A stretch of DNA of 64,000 nt from Azohydromonas caseinilytica (GCF_012927045.1 NZ_JABBFW010000015.1:62001-126000); one strand, 5' to 3'; shown: positions 17,000 to 25,241, counted from the stretch's first letter. Notes: a model not told the origin generated them from the sequence alone. A program made the numbers and translations.

Positions 17000-17663
17000 A
17001 CACCGATACCGGCTCACGCCGACACCTGAAAAGCTCCAGCTCGGTCGGACATTCCGGCGAATGCCGGCCCGAAGCCGACGCGACGTGCAGCCTGTACCGG
17101 CTGCAACCTCGCGAATGCGCATTGGAGGCAACCGAAGCTACAGATCGCTGGTGTGATCGCAATTGTATCACCTTTAGCATTTGCCTTCAGCAGGATGTCA
17201 TGGCGCGCGGGATTGCGTGGCAGCTGCTCAAGCCGCGTCTGGCTGTCTTCCTGGAGTGCCGGCGCTGCCCGAGCCTCGAACGTGGGCCGCGTCCTCCGGA
17301 GCTTGGGCAAGGTGGGCCGTTCTCGGGCAGCGAAACGTTGACGACGGCAACGATCCGCTTGTCTCTTACGGCGCGATGCGCCGGGGGCAGAAGGGTGTTG
17401 TGAACCGGTTGCTGAGGACGGCTCAGGACCGCTGCCCTTCAGCCCATGATCGTCGTGGCGCAGTGAGGAAAGTCATGTGACGCCGCCGTGCCGGCAGCGC
17501 ACAGTGCTTCTCAGTGTTGATGCCGGTGCCGGATCAGGATGACCTGACCCGCAGGCCGCGAGGCCCCGGCAACCCCGGGTGGCGCCACCGGTGCTGCAAC
17601 CTCGCAGTTGCCGCAGGGGCCGCCGTGATTCGCGCATGCCCATGCGCAGGAAAGGAGGAGCCC
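17000..17663. other. 664-base region upstream of tRNA-Gln and the MNIO locus
   Basis: No convincing gene. The first 170 bases should hold the tRNA-Gln promoter (minus strand GATACAAT near 17156-17163 is a plausible -10). The stretch 17170-17500 resembles decayed coding sequence without a recognisable product. The last part leads into the ribosome site AAAGGAGGAG of the peptide gene at 17664; its promoter was not identified. Confidence 0.45.
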
Positions 17664-17909
17664 ATGAAGCCCGATCGAGTCGTTGACATCTCGCTGATCA
17701 AGGACGCCGCGCAACCGACTCTGCGAGTCACGGTTCCGCGCGGCACGGCGCTCGCCGAGACGGTCAAGCTGCAGCCGATCATCTCGGACATTCTCGGCAA
17801 GCTCAAAGGCTGCCCGGCATGCACTTCGGGCATGCCCATCTGGATTCAGGAGCGCGAGGAGATCGAGAACATCGTGCGTGTCGACCTGGACCGCATGCAG
17901 CCGATCTGA
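17664..17909 (+). CDS. Candidate MNIO-modified precursor peptide with one CPAC motif
   Basis: 81 residues, no signal peptide. A very strong ribosome site (AAAGGAGGAG) lies 3-4 bases before the ATG at 17664, as expected for an abundant small protein. The only two cysteines are in GCPACTSGMPIW, about residues 49-61, followed by a charged C-terminus (EREEIENIVRVDLDRM). A DUF692/MNIO enzyme gene starts 11 bases after the stop and an HvfC-like partner follows, the standard order of MNIO RiPP loci, whose enzymes modify Cys, Asp or Asn residues of peptides. It is not a bufferin by sequence. That this is the substrate is inference; it could instead be a small CPxC redox protein. Confidence 0.6.
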   Translation: MKPDRVVDISLIKDAAQPTLRVTVPRGTALAETVKLQPIISDILGKLKGCPACTSGMPIWIQEREEIENIVRVDLDRMQPI

Positions 17910-17920
17910 ACGTCCGCCAC

Positions 17921-18853
17921 ATGAACGCCCACGCTTCGGACGCGGGCGTCGGGGTCATGTTCAACGGCGTCCTCTCGGACTTCCTGGACCGGCATCCCGA
18001 CGCGCCTGACTTCCTGTCGGTCATTCCGGAAAGGTTCTGGAACGACCTGGGGCGCCGTGCCGCGACGCGCTTCGTGCCCCTGCCCGACGAGGTCGGACTG
18101 CTCGACCGCCTGGCGGCGCGGTATCCCCTTGTTGCGCATGGCATAGGGTTGTCGATTGCGAGCGCATCGGCTTTCGATCTCGCCCATGTGCGTCAACTGG
18201 CGCAGTGGCATCGCCGCTACCGCTTTCGCTGGATCAGCGAGCACCTGAGCGCGGTTCGCGTGCACACGCGGATCACGCCCGACCACCACGCCGGGCTGGC
18301 GTTGCCTATCCCCTGGGACGACGACATGCTGCAGATGCTGTGCGAGCGCGTCTCGCAGGTACAGGACATCCTCGGCTGCCAACTGCTGCTCGAAAACGGT
18401 GTCGTGTACACGCCGGTGCCTGACACGGACATGAGCGAGGCGGAGTTCCTGCGCGCGCTCACGCGCCGGACCGGCTGCGCGCTCCTGCTGGACCTGCACA
18501 ACCTGTACGTGAACAGCGTCAACCTTGATTTGTCGGCGTTCGCCTTCATCGACGCGCTCGACCTTGGCGCGGTGCACGAAATCCACATCGCGGGCGGCAA
18601 CTGGCTCTACGGTGCGTATCTCGATTCGCACGCCGGGCCTTGCGCCGATGCGGTCTGGCCGCTGCTGTCGTACACGGCGCCGCGCTGTCCGAACCTGCGC
18701 GGTGTGACCTTCGAGTTCCACGAGTCGTACTACCCGCGGCTGGAGGTGGCTGGCGTGCTCGCCCAGCTCACCCGGGCGCGCAACGCCATGACCGGCAAGG
18801 AAGGAGAACAGACATGTCGCTCCAGGGCTTCCAGTGCGCCCTTGCCGACCTGA
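17921..18853 (+). CDS. DUF692 / MNIO family multinuclear iron oxidative enzyme
   Basis: 310 residues, TIM-barrel family of MbnB, TglH and BufB, which use a cluster of non-haem irons for peptide oxidation. The expected ligands are all visible: His73 in VAHGIGLS, Glu107-His108 in WISEHLS, a strand LLENGVVY (156-163), Asp191 and His193 in LLDLHNLYVNSVN, Glu220 and His222 in VHEIHIAGG, Asp235 and His237 in DSHAG, and Glu265 in VTFEFHES. The start ATG 17921 has no clear ribosome site, so translation probably depends on coupling with the peptide gene 11 bases earlier. The 3' end overlaps the partner gene by 40 bases. Confidence 0.85.
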   Translation: MNAHASDAGVGVMFNGVLSDFLDRHPDAPDFLSVIPERFWNDLGRRAATRFVPLPDEVGLLDRLAARYPLVAHGIGLSIASASAFDLAHVRQLAQWHRRYRFRWISEHLSAVRVHTRITPDHHAGLALPIPWDDDMLQMLCERVSQVQDILGCQLLLENGVVYTPVPDTDMSEAEFLRALTRRTGCALLLDLHNLYVNSVNLDLSAFAFIDALDLGAVHEIHIAGGNWLYGAYLDSHAGPCADAVWPLLSYTAPRCPNLRGVTFEFHESYYPRLEVAGVLAQLTRARNAMTGKEGEQTCRSRASSAPLPT

Positions 18854-19470
18854 TCGCCGATCCCCGCAAGTGCCTGCTGGCGCGGCACGCTCCGGCGCAG
18901 GCGCTGGCCGAATACGCGCTGACCGAACGGGAGCGTGCGCGTCTTGCGGCAATGGTCCGGGACAAGGGGATGTCGATCAACTGCACCTTGTTCCGCGTCA
19001 ACCGGCTGACACCGATCTACTCGGTGCTGCCCTTCACCTGCCGGCTGCTGGGCCCGCTGCTGACCGCCGAGCTGGATGCGTTCTGGGCGGCGTCGCAGGA
19101 CGCGACGCTGCAGTACCGGTGGGAAGCCTGGCGTTTCGGCACCTGGCTGCTCGACCGTATCGAAAGCGGCCAGGTGCCGCACGGGCCGTACGAGGACGCG
19201 ATCCGTTTCGAGCTCGCGTCCTACGATGCCCAGGCGCAACACCTGGACACCGCCGCCGCTCCTGAGCAAGGACGTCAGCGCGTGCTTTCGCTCCGGTACG
19301 ACCCCGGCCTGCTTTTCGATCCGGGCCTCGATGCCGCCGCGCTTCGCCCGCTCGAACAGCCGGTCACCGTCGTGCTCGATGCCAGCGGCGACGCGCTGGT
19401 GGTCCGGCGCATTGACGCCGTGCCGGAGGGCCGCTCGCATGGCTTGATGCAGCCGCAACTTCCTGCCTGA
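18814..19470 (+). CDS. HvfC/DUF2063-like partner of the MNIO enzyme
   Basis: 218 residues, cytosolic. The N-terminus (ALADLIADPRKCLL, then LTERERARLAAMV) looks like the small helical LigA/Nif11-like module; the middle (LDAFWAASQD, EAWRFGTWLLDRI, YEDAIRFELASYDAQ) and the C-terminal beta part (VLSLRYDPGLLFDP) follow the layout of TglI/HvfC partners that present precursor peptides to MNIO enzymes. AAGGAGAACAG precedes ATG 18814, inside the enzyme gene's last 40 bases. Assignment rests mainly on position and overall pattern, so the family name is moderately sure. Confidence 0.65.
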   Translation: MSLQGFQCALADLIADPRKCLLARHAPAQALAEYALTERERARLAAMVRDKGMSINCTLFRVNRLTPIYSVLPFTCRLLGPLLTAELDAFWAASQDATLQYRWEAWRFGTWLLDRIESGQVPHGPYEDAIRFELASYDAQAQHLDTAAAPEQGRQRVLSLRYDPGLLFDPGLDAAALRPLEQPVTVVLDASGDALVVRRIDAVPEGRSHGLMQPQLPA

Positions 19471-19717
19471 CGGCCCGGCGTTCTCCCGTTCCCGCGATCG
19501 CATCGCGCCGGCGGCGCACGAGATCGACCTGGTGGACGTGCTGAGCGCCGGGCTGCAGGCCAGCCCGGGCCTCAAGCTGGCGATCTGCGTACCGCGGCTG
19601 CCCGACTTCGTCGTGGCCCGGGCCAACCGGGTGCGCGCCGCGCTGGCACAACGCAAGCAGGCCATCGGGACGCTCGCCCTGCCGTACCGGCAGCGCGTGG
19701 CGGCCTTTGCACGATGA
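19471..19717 (+). pseudogene. Fragment resembling a phospholipase D-family C-terminal part
   Basis: A frame open from 19448 to the TGA at 19717 reads SRNFLPDGPAFSRSRD, then EIDLVDVLSAGLQASPGLKLAICVPRLPDF and a basic helix. The pattern (a list of allocated positions followed by LKLAICVPRLPDF) resembles the segment before the second HKD motif of PLD-like proteins, but no HKD motif, start codon or ribosome site is present. Best read as a remnant between the MNIO locus and the GntR gene; the family identification is weak. Confidence 0.35.
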
Positions 19718-19840
19718 CGAGACGAGCCCGTTCCGCAGGCTCGGCCGTGCCTGCGTAGCGGATTGCACCAACAGCCTATAAAGTGCGCTTTGTATCGGGC
19801 GACCGGCCTGCCGTCGCAGGCGTGCAATCCCTGACTGGCC

Positions 19841-20809
19841 ATGAAAAACCCTTCCCCTCCCACGCCTCCCGGCGGCATCGTTCCGGTCGTCGCCGGACGC
19901 GTGCTGGAACTGCTTACCACTGGCGGCTACGCGGTAGGCGACCGCATCACCGAGCAGTCCTTGGCTGACGCGCTGGGCGTTTCCCGCTCACCGGTGCGCA
20001 AGGCGCTGCAATACCTGGAGGCGCTGGGGGCGTTGAGCTCCAGCCCCAACCGGGGCTTCCAGGTCGCGCAGGACGCAAAGCGGCTGCGCAAGATCCAGAT
20101 CACCGACGAGGAGTCGGATGAGGCGATCTACATGCGCATCGTGGAAGACCGGCTCACGGAGGCCATCGACGAGGAGGTGTCGGAGGCCGAGCTGATGGAG
20201 CGGCACGGCCTGACGCGGCTGCAGGTGCAGCGGGTGCTCAACCGCATGGCGCGCGAGGGCCTGGCCGAGCGCAAGCCCGGCCGGGGCTGGCTGTTCCGGG
20301 CCGTGCTCAACACGGTGGACTCGCACCGCGAAAGCTACCGTTTCCGAATGATCATCGAGCCCGCCGCCATCCTGGAGCCGACCTTCCGGGTGGATCGCGC
20401 GCTGTTCGACAAGGTGCGCCACCAGCAGCAGATGCTGCTCGACGGCGGCATCGAGCGCTGGACGGCGGCCGAGCGCTTTCGCGCCGGGGCGGAGTTCCAC
20501 GAGGCGATCGTGGCCTGTGCCAACAACCGCTTCCTGCTCGACGCGCTGCGCAACGTGAACCAGCAGCGGCGCATCATCGAGTACCACTGCCAGACCAACT
20601 CGGCCGCGGACCGCGAGCGCATGCGGCGCCAGTGCGAAGAGCACCTTGCGCTGCTGGACCTCCTGGAGGCTGGTGAGCGCATGGAGGCCTCGCACCGGCT
20701 GCGCCAGCACCTCGACGTCGTGCGCGCCATCAAGACCGAGGACAAGGCACCGGCCACGCCGCAGAAGCGCACCCGCGGCAAGGACCTTGCCGTGGAGATC
20801 CACCTGTAG
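19841..20809 (+). CDS. GntR-family regulator with two winged helices and an FCD domain
   Basis: 322 residues. The first winged helix-turn-helix (about 15-76) has the GntR form: GDRITEQSLADALGVSRSPVRKALQYLEALG. A second, similar unit occupies about 96-161 (VSEAELMERHGLTRLQVQRVLNRMAREGL, then KPGRGWLF). An all-helical FCD effector domain follows (about 170-295; RMIIEPAAI, FHEAIVACANNRFL, EEHLALLDLLE). A TATAAAG lies about 65 bases before the ATG. It is upstream of and codirectional with the tetronate-type operon, and it is the likely reader of the motif TTTGTACTAAA found in both nearby promoters. FCD regulators usually respond to organic acids. Confidence 0.88.
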   Translation: MKNPSPPTPPGGIVPVVAGRVLELLTTGGYAVGDRITEQSLADALGVSRSPVRKALQYLEALGALSSSPNRGFQVAQDAKRLRKIQITDEESDEAIYMRIVEDRLTEAIDEEVSEAELMERHGLTRLQVQRVLNRMAREGLAERKPGRGWLFRAVLNTVDSHRESYRFRMIIEPAAILEPTFRVDRALFDKVRHQQQMLLDGGIERWTAAERFRAGAEFHEAIVACANNRFLLDALRNVNQQRRIIEYHCQTNSAADRERMRRQCEEHLALLDLLEAGERMEASHRLRQHLDVVRAIKTEDKAPATPQKRTRGKDLAVEIHL

Positions 20810-20810
20810 G

Positions 20811-20827
20811 GCCCGCGCGCCGGGCCG
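20811..20827 (+). terminator. GC hairpin after the GntR gene
   Basis: GGCCCG and CGGGCC pair around a CGCGC-type loop right after the stop. No T-run. It separates the regulator from the operon promoter 30 bases on. Confidence 0.35.
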
Positions 20828-20853
20828 GATACGTGGTTTTGCGGACCTGATTG

Positions 20854-20864
20854 TTTGTACTAAA
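20854..20864 (+). promoter_or_regulatory. Candidate GntR operator TTTGTACTAAA before the dehydrogenase operon
   Basis: TTTGTACTAAA lies in the only AT-rich stretch of this leader (20850-20880), 82 bases before the dehydrogenase start. The same 11 bases occur, reversed, at 26666-26676 in the promoter of the Bug operon. The GTAC core with flanking A/T fits the short GT...AC half-sites recognised by FadR-subfamily GntR proteins, and the regulator gene is adjacent. Confidence 0.5.
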
Positions 20865-20945
20865 TATTGATCTGATGCAATCCAGCCCCTAAACTGCCGG
20901 GCATGGCACTGGTGATGCCATGCCCCTTTCGGTCTGGAGACAAGC

Positions 20946-22010
20946 ATGAAGATCCTCGTGTTGCCGGGTGACGGCATCGGTCCTGAAATCGTCGATGCCT
21001 CGGTGGGCGTGCTGCGCGCGGCCAGCGCGAAGTACCAACTGGGCCTGGAGTTCGACTATGACGATGTGGGCTTCGTCAGCCTGGAGAAGCACGGCACCAC
21101 GCTGCGCGAGGAGGTGCTGCAGAAGGCGCGTGGCTACGACGGCATCATCCTGGGCACGCAGTCGCACGCCGACTACCCGGCGCCGGAGAAGGGCGGGCGC
21201 AACGTCTCGGCGGGCTTTCGCATCGGGCTGGATCTCTACGCCAACGTGCGCCCGGCGCGCACGCGGCCCTTCCTGGAGTCCAACATGAAGCCCGGCAAGA
21301 GCATGGACCTGGTGATCATGCGCGAGGCCACCGAGGGCTTCTACCCGGACCGCAACATGACGCGCGGCTGGGGCGAGGTCATGCCCAGCCCCGACATGGC
21401 GCTGTCCACCCGCAAGATCACGCGCCACTGCAGCGAGCGCATCGCGCGCCGCGCCTTCGAGCTGGCGATGACGCGGCGCAGGAAGGTCACGGCCGTGCAC
21501 AAGGCCAACAGCTTCCACATGACCGACGGCCTGTTCCTGGAGTGCGTGCGCCACGTCGCCAAGGACTTCCCCGAGGTGCAGCTCGACGACCTGCTCATCG
21601 ACGCCTCCACCGCGCACCTGGTACGCAGCCCCGAGCGCTTCGACGTGATAGTCGCCACCAATTTCTATGGCGACATCATCTCGGACCTCGCCAGCGAGCT
21701 CTCCGGCAGCCTGGGCCTGGCCGGGTCGATGATGGCCAGCGACACGCACTGCTGCGCCCAGGCCCAGCACGGCTCCGCGCCCGACATCGCGGGCCAGGAC
21801 AAGGCCAACCCCGTGTCGATGATCCTGTCGGTGGCGATGCTGGCGCAGTGGGTGGGCGAGCACCACGAGGCGCCGGCGCTGTTCGAGGCGGGCGCGGCCA
21901 TCCACGCCGCGGTGGACCGCGTGCTGGAGAACCCGGCCACGCGCACCGCCGACCTCGGCGGCACGCTGGGCTGCAAGGCCTTCGGCGAAGCGGTCGCGCG
22001 CGCGGTCTGA
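20946..22010 (+). CDS. Isocitrate/isopropylmalate dehydrogenase-family enzyme
   Basis: 354 residues of the beta-decarboxylating dehydrogenase family. The N-terminus MKILVLPGDGIGPE, the catalytic VHKANSF lysine (about Lys187), and the metal/NAD region DDLLIDASTAHLV then FDVIVATNFYGDIISDLASEL are in the usual places. It resembles IPMDH or tartrate dehydrogenase rather than isocitrate dehydrogenase in length. Its neighbours (oxo-tetronate kinase and decarboxylase) suggest it oxidises a four-carbon hydroxy acid to the oxo acid they use; leucine synthesis is unlikely because no leu genes are near. Substrate is inference. Confidence 0.85.
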   Translation: MKILVLPGDGIGPEIVDASVGVLRAASAKYQLGLEFDYDDVGFVSLEKHGTTLREEVLQKARGYDGIILGTQSHADYPAPEKGGRNVSAGFRIGLDLYANVRPARTRPFLESNMKPGKSMDLVIMREATEGFYPDRNMTRGWGEVMPSPDMALSTRKITRHCSERIARRAFELAMTRRRKVTAVHKANSFHMTDGLFLECVRHVAKDFPEVQLDDLLIDASTAHLVRSPERFDVIVATNFYGDIISDLASELSGSLGLAGSMMASDTHCCAQAQHGSAPDIAGQDKANPVSMILSVAMLAQWVGEHHEAPALFEAGAAIHAAVDRVLENPATRTADLGGTLGCKAFGEAVARAV

Positions 22011-22030
22011 GCCCAGCGCGCCGTGCAACG

Positions 22031-22054
22031 GGCGGGCCCGATCGAGGGCCCGCC
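22031..22054 (+). terminator. Perfect hairpin between dehydrogenase and kinase genes
   Basis: GGCGGGCCC-GATCGA-GGGCCCGCC forms a 9-bp perfect stem followed by TTCTCAT. Placed between two genes of one operon, it may be a partial terminator or a messenger-stabilising element that sets different levels for dehydrogenase and kinase. Confidence 0.55.
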
Positions 22055-22082
22055 TTCTCATCGTTTGTCTTGGAGCATGTCG

Positions 22083-23345
22083 ATGCTGTTGGGCTGCATT
22101 GCCGACGATTTCACGGGGGCCACCGATCTGGCCAACAACCTGGCGCGCGCCGGCATGCGCGTGGTCCAGACCATCGGCCTGCCTGGGCAGGACACCGCCG
22201 TCGATGCGGACGCGGTGGTCGTCGCACTCAAGTCGCGCACCGTCGAACCCGATGCGGCGGTGGCGCAGTCGCTGGCCGCGCTGCGCTGGCTGCGCGCGCG
22301 CGGCGCCGGACAGATCTACTTCAAGGTCTGCTCCACCTTCGACTCCACCGAGCGGGGCAACATCGGCCCGGTGGCCGAGGCGCTGGCCGACGCACTGGGC
22401 GCCGATATCGTGCCCGTGTGCCCGGCCTTTCCCGAGAACCAGCGCACGGTATTCCAGGGCCATCTCTTCGTCGGCGACCTGCTGCTGAGCGACAGCAGCA
22501 TGCGCCACCACCCGCTCACGCCCATGACGGACGCCAGCCTCGTGCGCGTGCTGCAGCGCCAGTGCCGCGGCCGGGTGGGCCTGGTGGACCACGCCGTCGT
22601 GCGCCGGGGCGCCGAGGCCGTGCGCGCGCGCATGCAGGCACTGCGGGACGAGGGCGTGCGTTTCGGCGTGGTGGACGCCGTCGCCAACGACGACCTCATG
22701 ACCATGGGCCGGGCCTTCGCCAGGCTGCCGCTGCTGGTGGCGGGCTCGGGCGTGGCCATCGGGCTGCCGCAAAACCACGGCCTGGTGCCCAGCACCGCGG
22801 CCACCGAGCTGCCCCGGGTGCCGGGCGCGCGGGCCATCGTCTCGGGCAGTTGTTCGGCGGCTTCCAACGCCCAGGTGGTGGACTTCATCCAGCGTGGCGG
22901 CCAGGCCTTCGCGGTGGACCCGCTGCGCATCGCCGCGGGCGAAGACGTGGCTGGCGCGGTACTGGCCTGGGCCGAGGGCCGGTTGTCGGCGCAACCGCTG
23001 CTCTTCTACGCGACGGCCGAGCCCGAGGCGGTCAGGAGCGTGCAGGCCCGGCTGGGTGTGGAGGCGGCCGGCACGCTGGTCGAAGGCACGCTCTCTGCCA
23101 TCGCCCGCGGCCTGGTCGAGCGCGGGGTGCGCCAGCTCGTCGTCGCCGGCGGCGAGACCTCCGGTGCCTGCGTGCAGGCGCTGCAGGTGGCGCGCATGCG
23201 CGTCGGGCCGCAGATCGACCCCGGCGTGCCGTGGTGCCACGCGCCATCGCCTGCGGCCGGCGCGCAGGGGCTGCTGCTGGCGCTGAAGTCCGGCAACTTC
23301 GGCACGGTGGACTTCTTCACCAAGGCCTTCGGCCTGCTGGCATGA
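22083..23345 (+). CDS. otnK: 3-oxo-tetronate kinase (four-carbon acid sugar kinase family)
   Basis: 420 residues, DUF1537 kinase family: phosphorylates 3-oxo-tetronate (or a related four-carbon acid) at C4 using ATP. The N-terminal substrate domain begins MLLGCIADDFTGATDLANNLARAG; FKVCSTFDSTERGNIGP and FPENQRTVFQGHLFVGD are diagnostic; the C-terminal nucleotide domain has VSGSCSAASNAQV and VVAGGETSGACVQAL. ATG 22083 has GGAG 7 bases ahead; ATG 22077 is also possible. Its stop overlaps the next start (ATGA), tying it to the decarboxylase. Confidence 0.9.
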   Translation: MLLGCIADDFTGATDLANNLARAGMRVVQTIGLPGQDTAVDADAVVVALKSRTVEPDAAVAQSLAALRWLRARGAGQIYFKVCSTFDSTERGNIGPVAEALADALGADIVPVCPAFPENQRTVFQGHLFVGDLLLSDSSMRHHPLTPMTDASLVRVLQRQCRGRVGLVDHAVVRRGAEAVRARMQALRDEGVRFGVVDAVANDDLMTMGRAFARLPLLVAGSGVAIGLPQNHGLVPSTAATELPRVPGARAIVSGSCSAASNAQVVDFIQRGGQAFAVDPLRIAAGEDVAGAVLAWAEGRLSAQPLLFYATAEPEAVRSVQARLGVEAAGTLVEGTLSAIARGLVERGVRQLVVAGGETSGACVQALQVARMRVGPQIDPGVPWCHAPSPAAGAQGLLLALKSGNFGTVDFFTKAFGLLA

Positions 23346-24007
23346 CCATGAGCATCGAAGCGCAGCTGCGCCAGGAGATCTGCCGGGTCGGCCGCAGCCT
23401 GTTCGAGCGTGGCTATGTGCATGCCACGGCCGGCAACATCAGCGTGCGCACGGACGGCGGCTTCCTCATCACGCCCACGGACGCCTGCCTGGGCTTCCTG
23501 GAGCCGCAGCGCCTGGCCAAGGTGTCGGCCAGCGGCGAGCAGCTTGGCGGTGACCGTGCCAGCAAGACCCTGGCGCTGCACCGGCGCATCTACGCGGCCG
23601 ACCCCCAGGCGCGCTGCGTCATCCACACCCACTCCACGCATCTGGTCGCGCTCACGCTGTCGGGCGTGTGGAGTAAGGACGCCATCCTGCCGCCCATCAC
23701 GCCGTACTTCGTGATGAAGGTGGGGCGCGTGCCGCTCATCCCGTACCACCGGCCGGGCGACCCGGCCGCCGCGGCGCTGGTGGCTGACGCCATTGCGCGG
23801 GCCAGCGGACGCGGCACCCGGCTGTCGGCCGTCATGCTGGACCGCCTGGGCCCCAATGTCTGGGCTGCCACGCCGGCAGCGGCGATGGCCGTGCTGGAAG
23901 AGCTGGAAGAAACCGCCCGCCTGTGGCTGCTGTCGAACCCAAGACCCGCGACGCTGGATGAAGCAGCAATCGAGGAGCTGCGCCAGGCCTTCGGCGCCCC
24001 CTGGTGA
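23342..24007 (+). CDS. otnC: Class II aldolase/adducin family, OtnC-like decarboxylase with altered metal site
   Basis: 221 residues; OtnC enzymes decarboxylate 3-oxo-tetronate 4-phosphate to dihydroxyacetone phosphate. ATAGNISVRT and the HTHSTH pair of zinc ligands (His95, His97) are present. The third ligand normally sits in a (A/N)HGP motif; here that place reads LDRLGPNVWA, with Leu169 where His is expected. Start ATG 23342 overlaps the kinase stop; ATG 23348 is an alternative. The gene pairing with the kinase argues for function, so the metal site may be different or the protein may have changed role. Confidence 0.82.
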   Translation: MTMSIEAQLRQEICRVGRSLFERGYVHATAGNISVRTDGGFLITPTDACLGFLEPQRLAKVSASGEQLGGDRASKTLALHRRIYAADPQARCVIHTHSTHLVALTLSGVWSKDAILPPITPYFVMKVGRVPLIPYHRPGDPAAAALVADAIARASGRGTRLSAVMLDRLGPNVWAATPAAAMAVLEELEETARLWLLSNPRPATLDEAAIEELRQAFGAPW

Positions 24008-24699
24008 AGCCACGCCTTCATATGACCATGGACCACAGTACCCCGCGCATCGCGCTCATCCATGCCGTGTACGTCGCGATGGCGCCGGTAGAGGCCGCGT
24101 TCCAGGAGCGCTGGCCGCAAGCCAGGCGCGTCAACCTGGTGGACGACGCGCTGCCGGCAGACCTGGAGCGCGATGGCCGGCTTACTGACGCCATGCGTGC
24201 GCGCATCCGGCGCCTGGCCCAGCACGCCATCACGGATGGTGCCTACGCCGTGCTCTTCACCTGCTCGGCCTTCGGCGAAGCCATCGCCGCGGCCGCAGCC
24301 GAGCTGCCGGTGCCGGTGCTCAAGCCCAACGAGGCGATGTTCGAGGCTGCGCTGCGGGCAGGGCGGCGCATCGGGATGCTCGCGACTTTTGGCGCGGCCG
24401 TGCCGGCGATGGAAGAGGAGTTTCGCGCCTTGGCGCGCGAGCGCGGCATCGACGCGTCGCTGGAGGTGGTGTGCCTTCCCGAAGCGCTGGCCGCGGCCAA
24501 GGCCGGCGACATGGCGACCCACGACCGCCTGCACGTCGAGTCCGCCCCGCGGCTGGCGCATTGCGACGCGGTGATGCTGGCGCATTTCTCCAACTCGCGC
24601 GCCCTGGAAGCGGTGCAGGCCGTGCTTACTTGCCCCGTATTGACTGCGCCGAGTGCCGCCATCCAAACCCTGCAGACACGGCTGCGCGCTGCAGGCTGA
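24004..24699 (+). CDS. Asp/Glu racemase-superfamily protein
   Basis: 231 residues of the Asp/Glu/hydantoin racemase fold (HyuE/arylmalonate decarboxylase relatives). IALIHAVYVAMAPVEAAF opens the first half; the first catalytic Cys is in VLFTCSAFGEAI (about residue 82); the place of the second Cys reads VMLAHFSNSRAL, with His-Phe-Ser instead, so a two-base racemase mechanism is doubtful and a decarboxylase or isomerase is possible. GTG 24004 overlaps the aldolase stop as GTGA; ATG 24028 is an alternative. It completes the four-gene operon. Confidence 0.75.
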   Translation: MKPRLHMTMDHSTPRIALIHAVYVAMAPVEAAFQERWPQARRVNLVDDALPADLERDGRLTDAMRARIRRLAQHAITDGAYAVLFTCSAFGEAIAAAAAELPVPVLKPNEAMFEAALRAGRRIGMLATFGAAVPAMEEEFRALARERGIDASLEVVCLPEALAAAKAGDMATHDRLHVESAPRLAHCDAVMLAHFSNSRALEAVQAVLTCPVLTAPSAAIQTLQTRLRAAG

Positions 24700-24705
24700 C
24701 GGCGC

Positions 24706-24727
24706 GGGCAGAGCGTGTGCTCCGCCC
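24706..24727. terminator. Hairpin between convergent units
   Basis: GGGC-A-GAGC-GTGT-GCTC-C-GCCC folds with a single A/C mismatch between the racemase-like stop and the opposing Bug remnant, so it could serve both strands. No long T-run. Confidence 0.4.
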
Positions 24728-24782
24728 GGATGCCGCCCTGGCGCACCACCGCCGGCGCCTGCCGGGAGCCAGGCCCGGTACT

Positions 24783-25215
24783 TCAATCCGGCCGGATACC
24801 GCGCGCCTTGATCAGCTGGCCCCAGCGCTGGGATTCGGACGCGATGAGGGCGGCGAAGTCTTCCGGCGTGCCTGCGCCAATCACGTTGCCGGGATCGGTG
24901 ATGCGCCGGGCCAGGTCCGGTGCCTGCAGCGCCTGGTTGATTGCCTGGTTGAGCTTGGCAACGACCGCAGGCGGTGTGCCCTTGGGCGCCACGACGCCGA
25001 ACCAGTTGGAGATCACCATGTCCTCGATCCCCGGTTCGGCGAATGTCGGCACCTCGGGCAGCGAGGCCAGATGCCTGCCGTCCGGCGTGGCGCGTGCGAT
25101 GGCATCCGTGGCGATGCTGCCGTTGCCGCCGTGCTTGTTGTCCACCACCACGGGCTTGCCCAGGATGGTGGCCAGCTTCTCGCCCAGCTGGCGTGCGCGG
25201 GTGAGAGACAGGCAT
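24783..25215 (-). pseudogene. Collapsed Bug/TctC receptor gene (frameshift plus internal deletion)
   Basis: Starting at ATG 25215 (with AGGAGACTCC before it) the frame is wrong, but one base over it reads LTRARQLGEKLATILGKPVVVDNKHGGNGSIATDAIARATPDG, a normal Bug segment, which then jumps directly to RHLASLPEVPTFAEPG and continues to a normal C-terminus (ESQRWGQLIKARGIRPD). Compared with the intact paralogue at 27922, the signal peptide and first strand are lost and about 120-130 residues between PDG and the LPSLPDVPT region are missing. Bug proteins are periplasmic receptors for carboxylates. A start at 25151 would give a 122-residue product that cannot be exported. Confidence 0.8.
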
Positions 25216-25241
25216 GGAGTCTCCTGGGTGTGGAATGGGTT

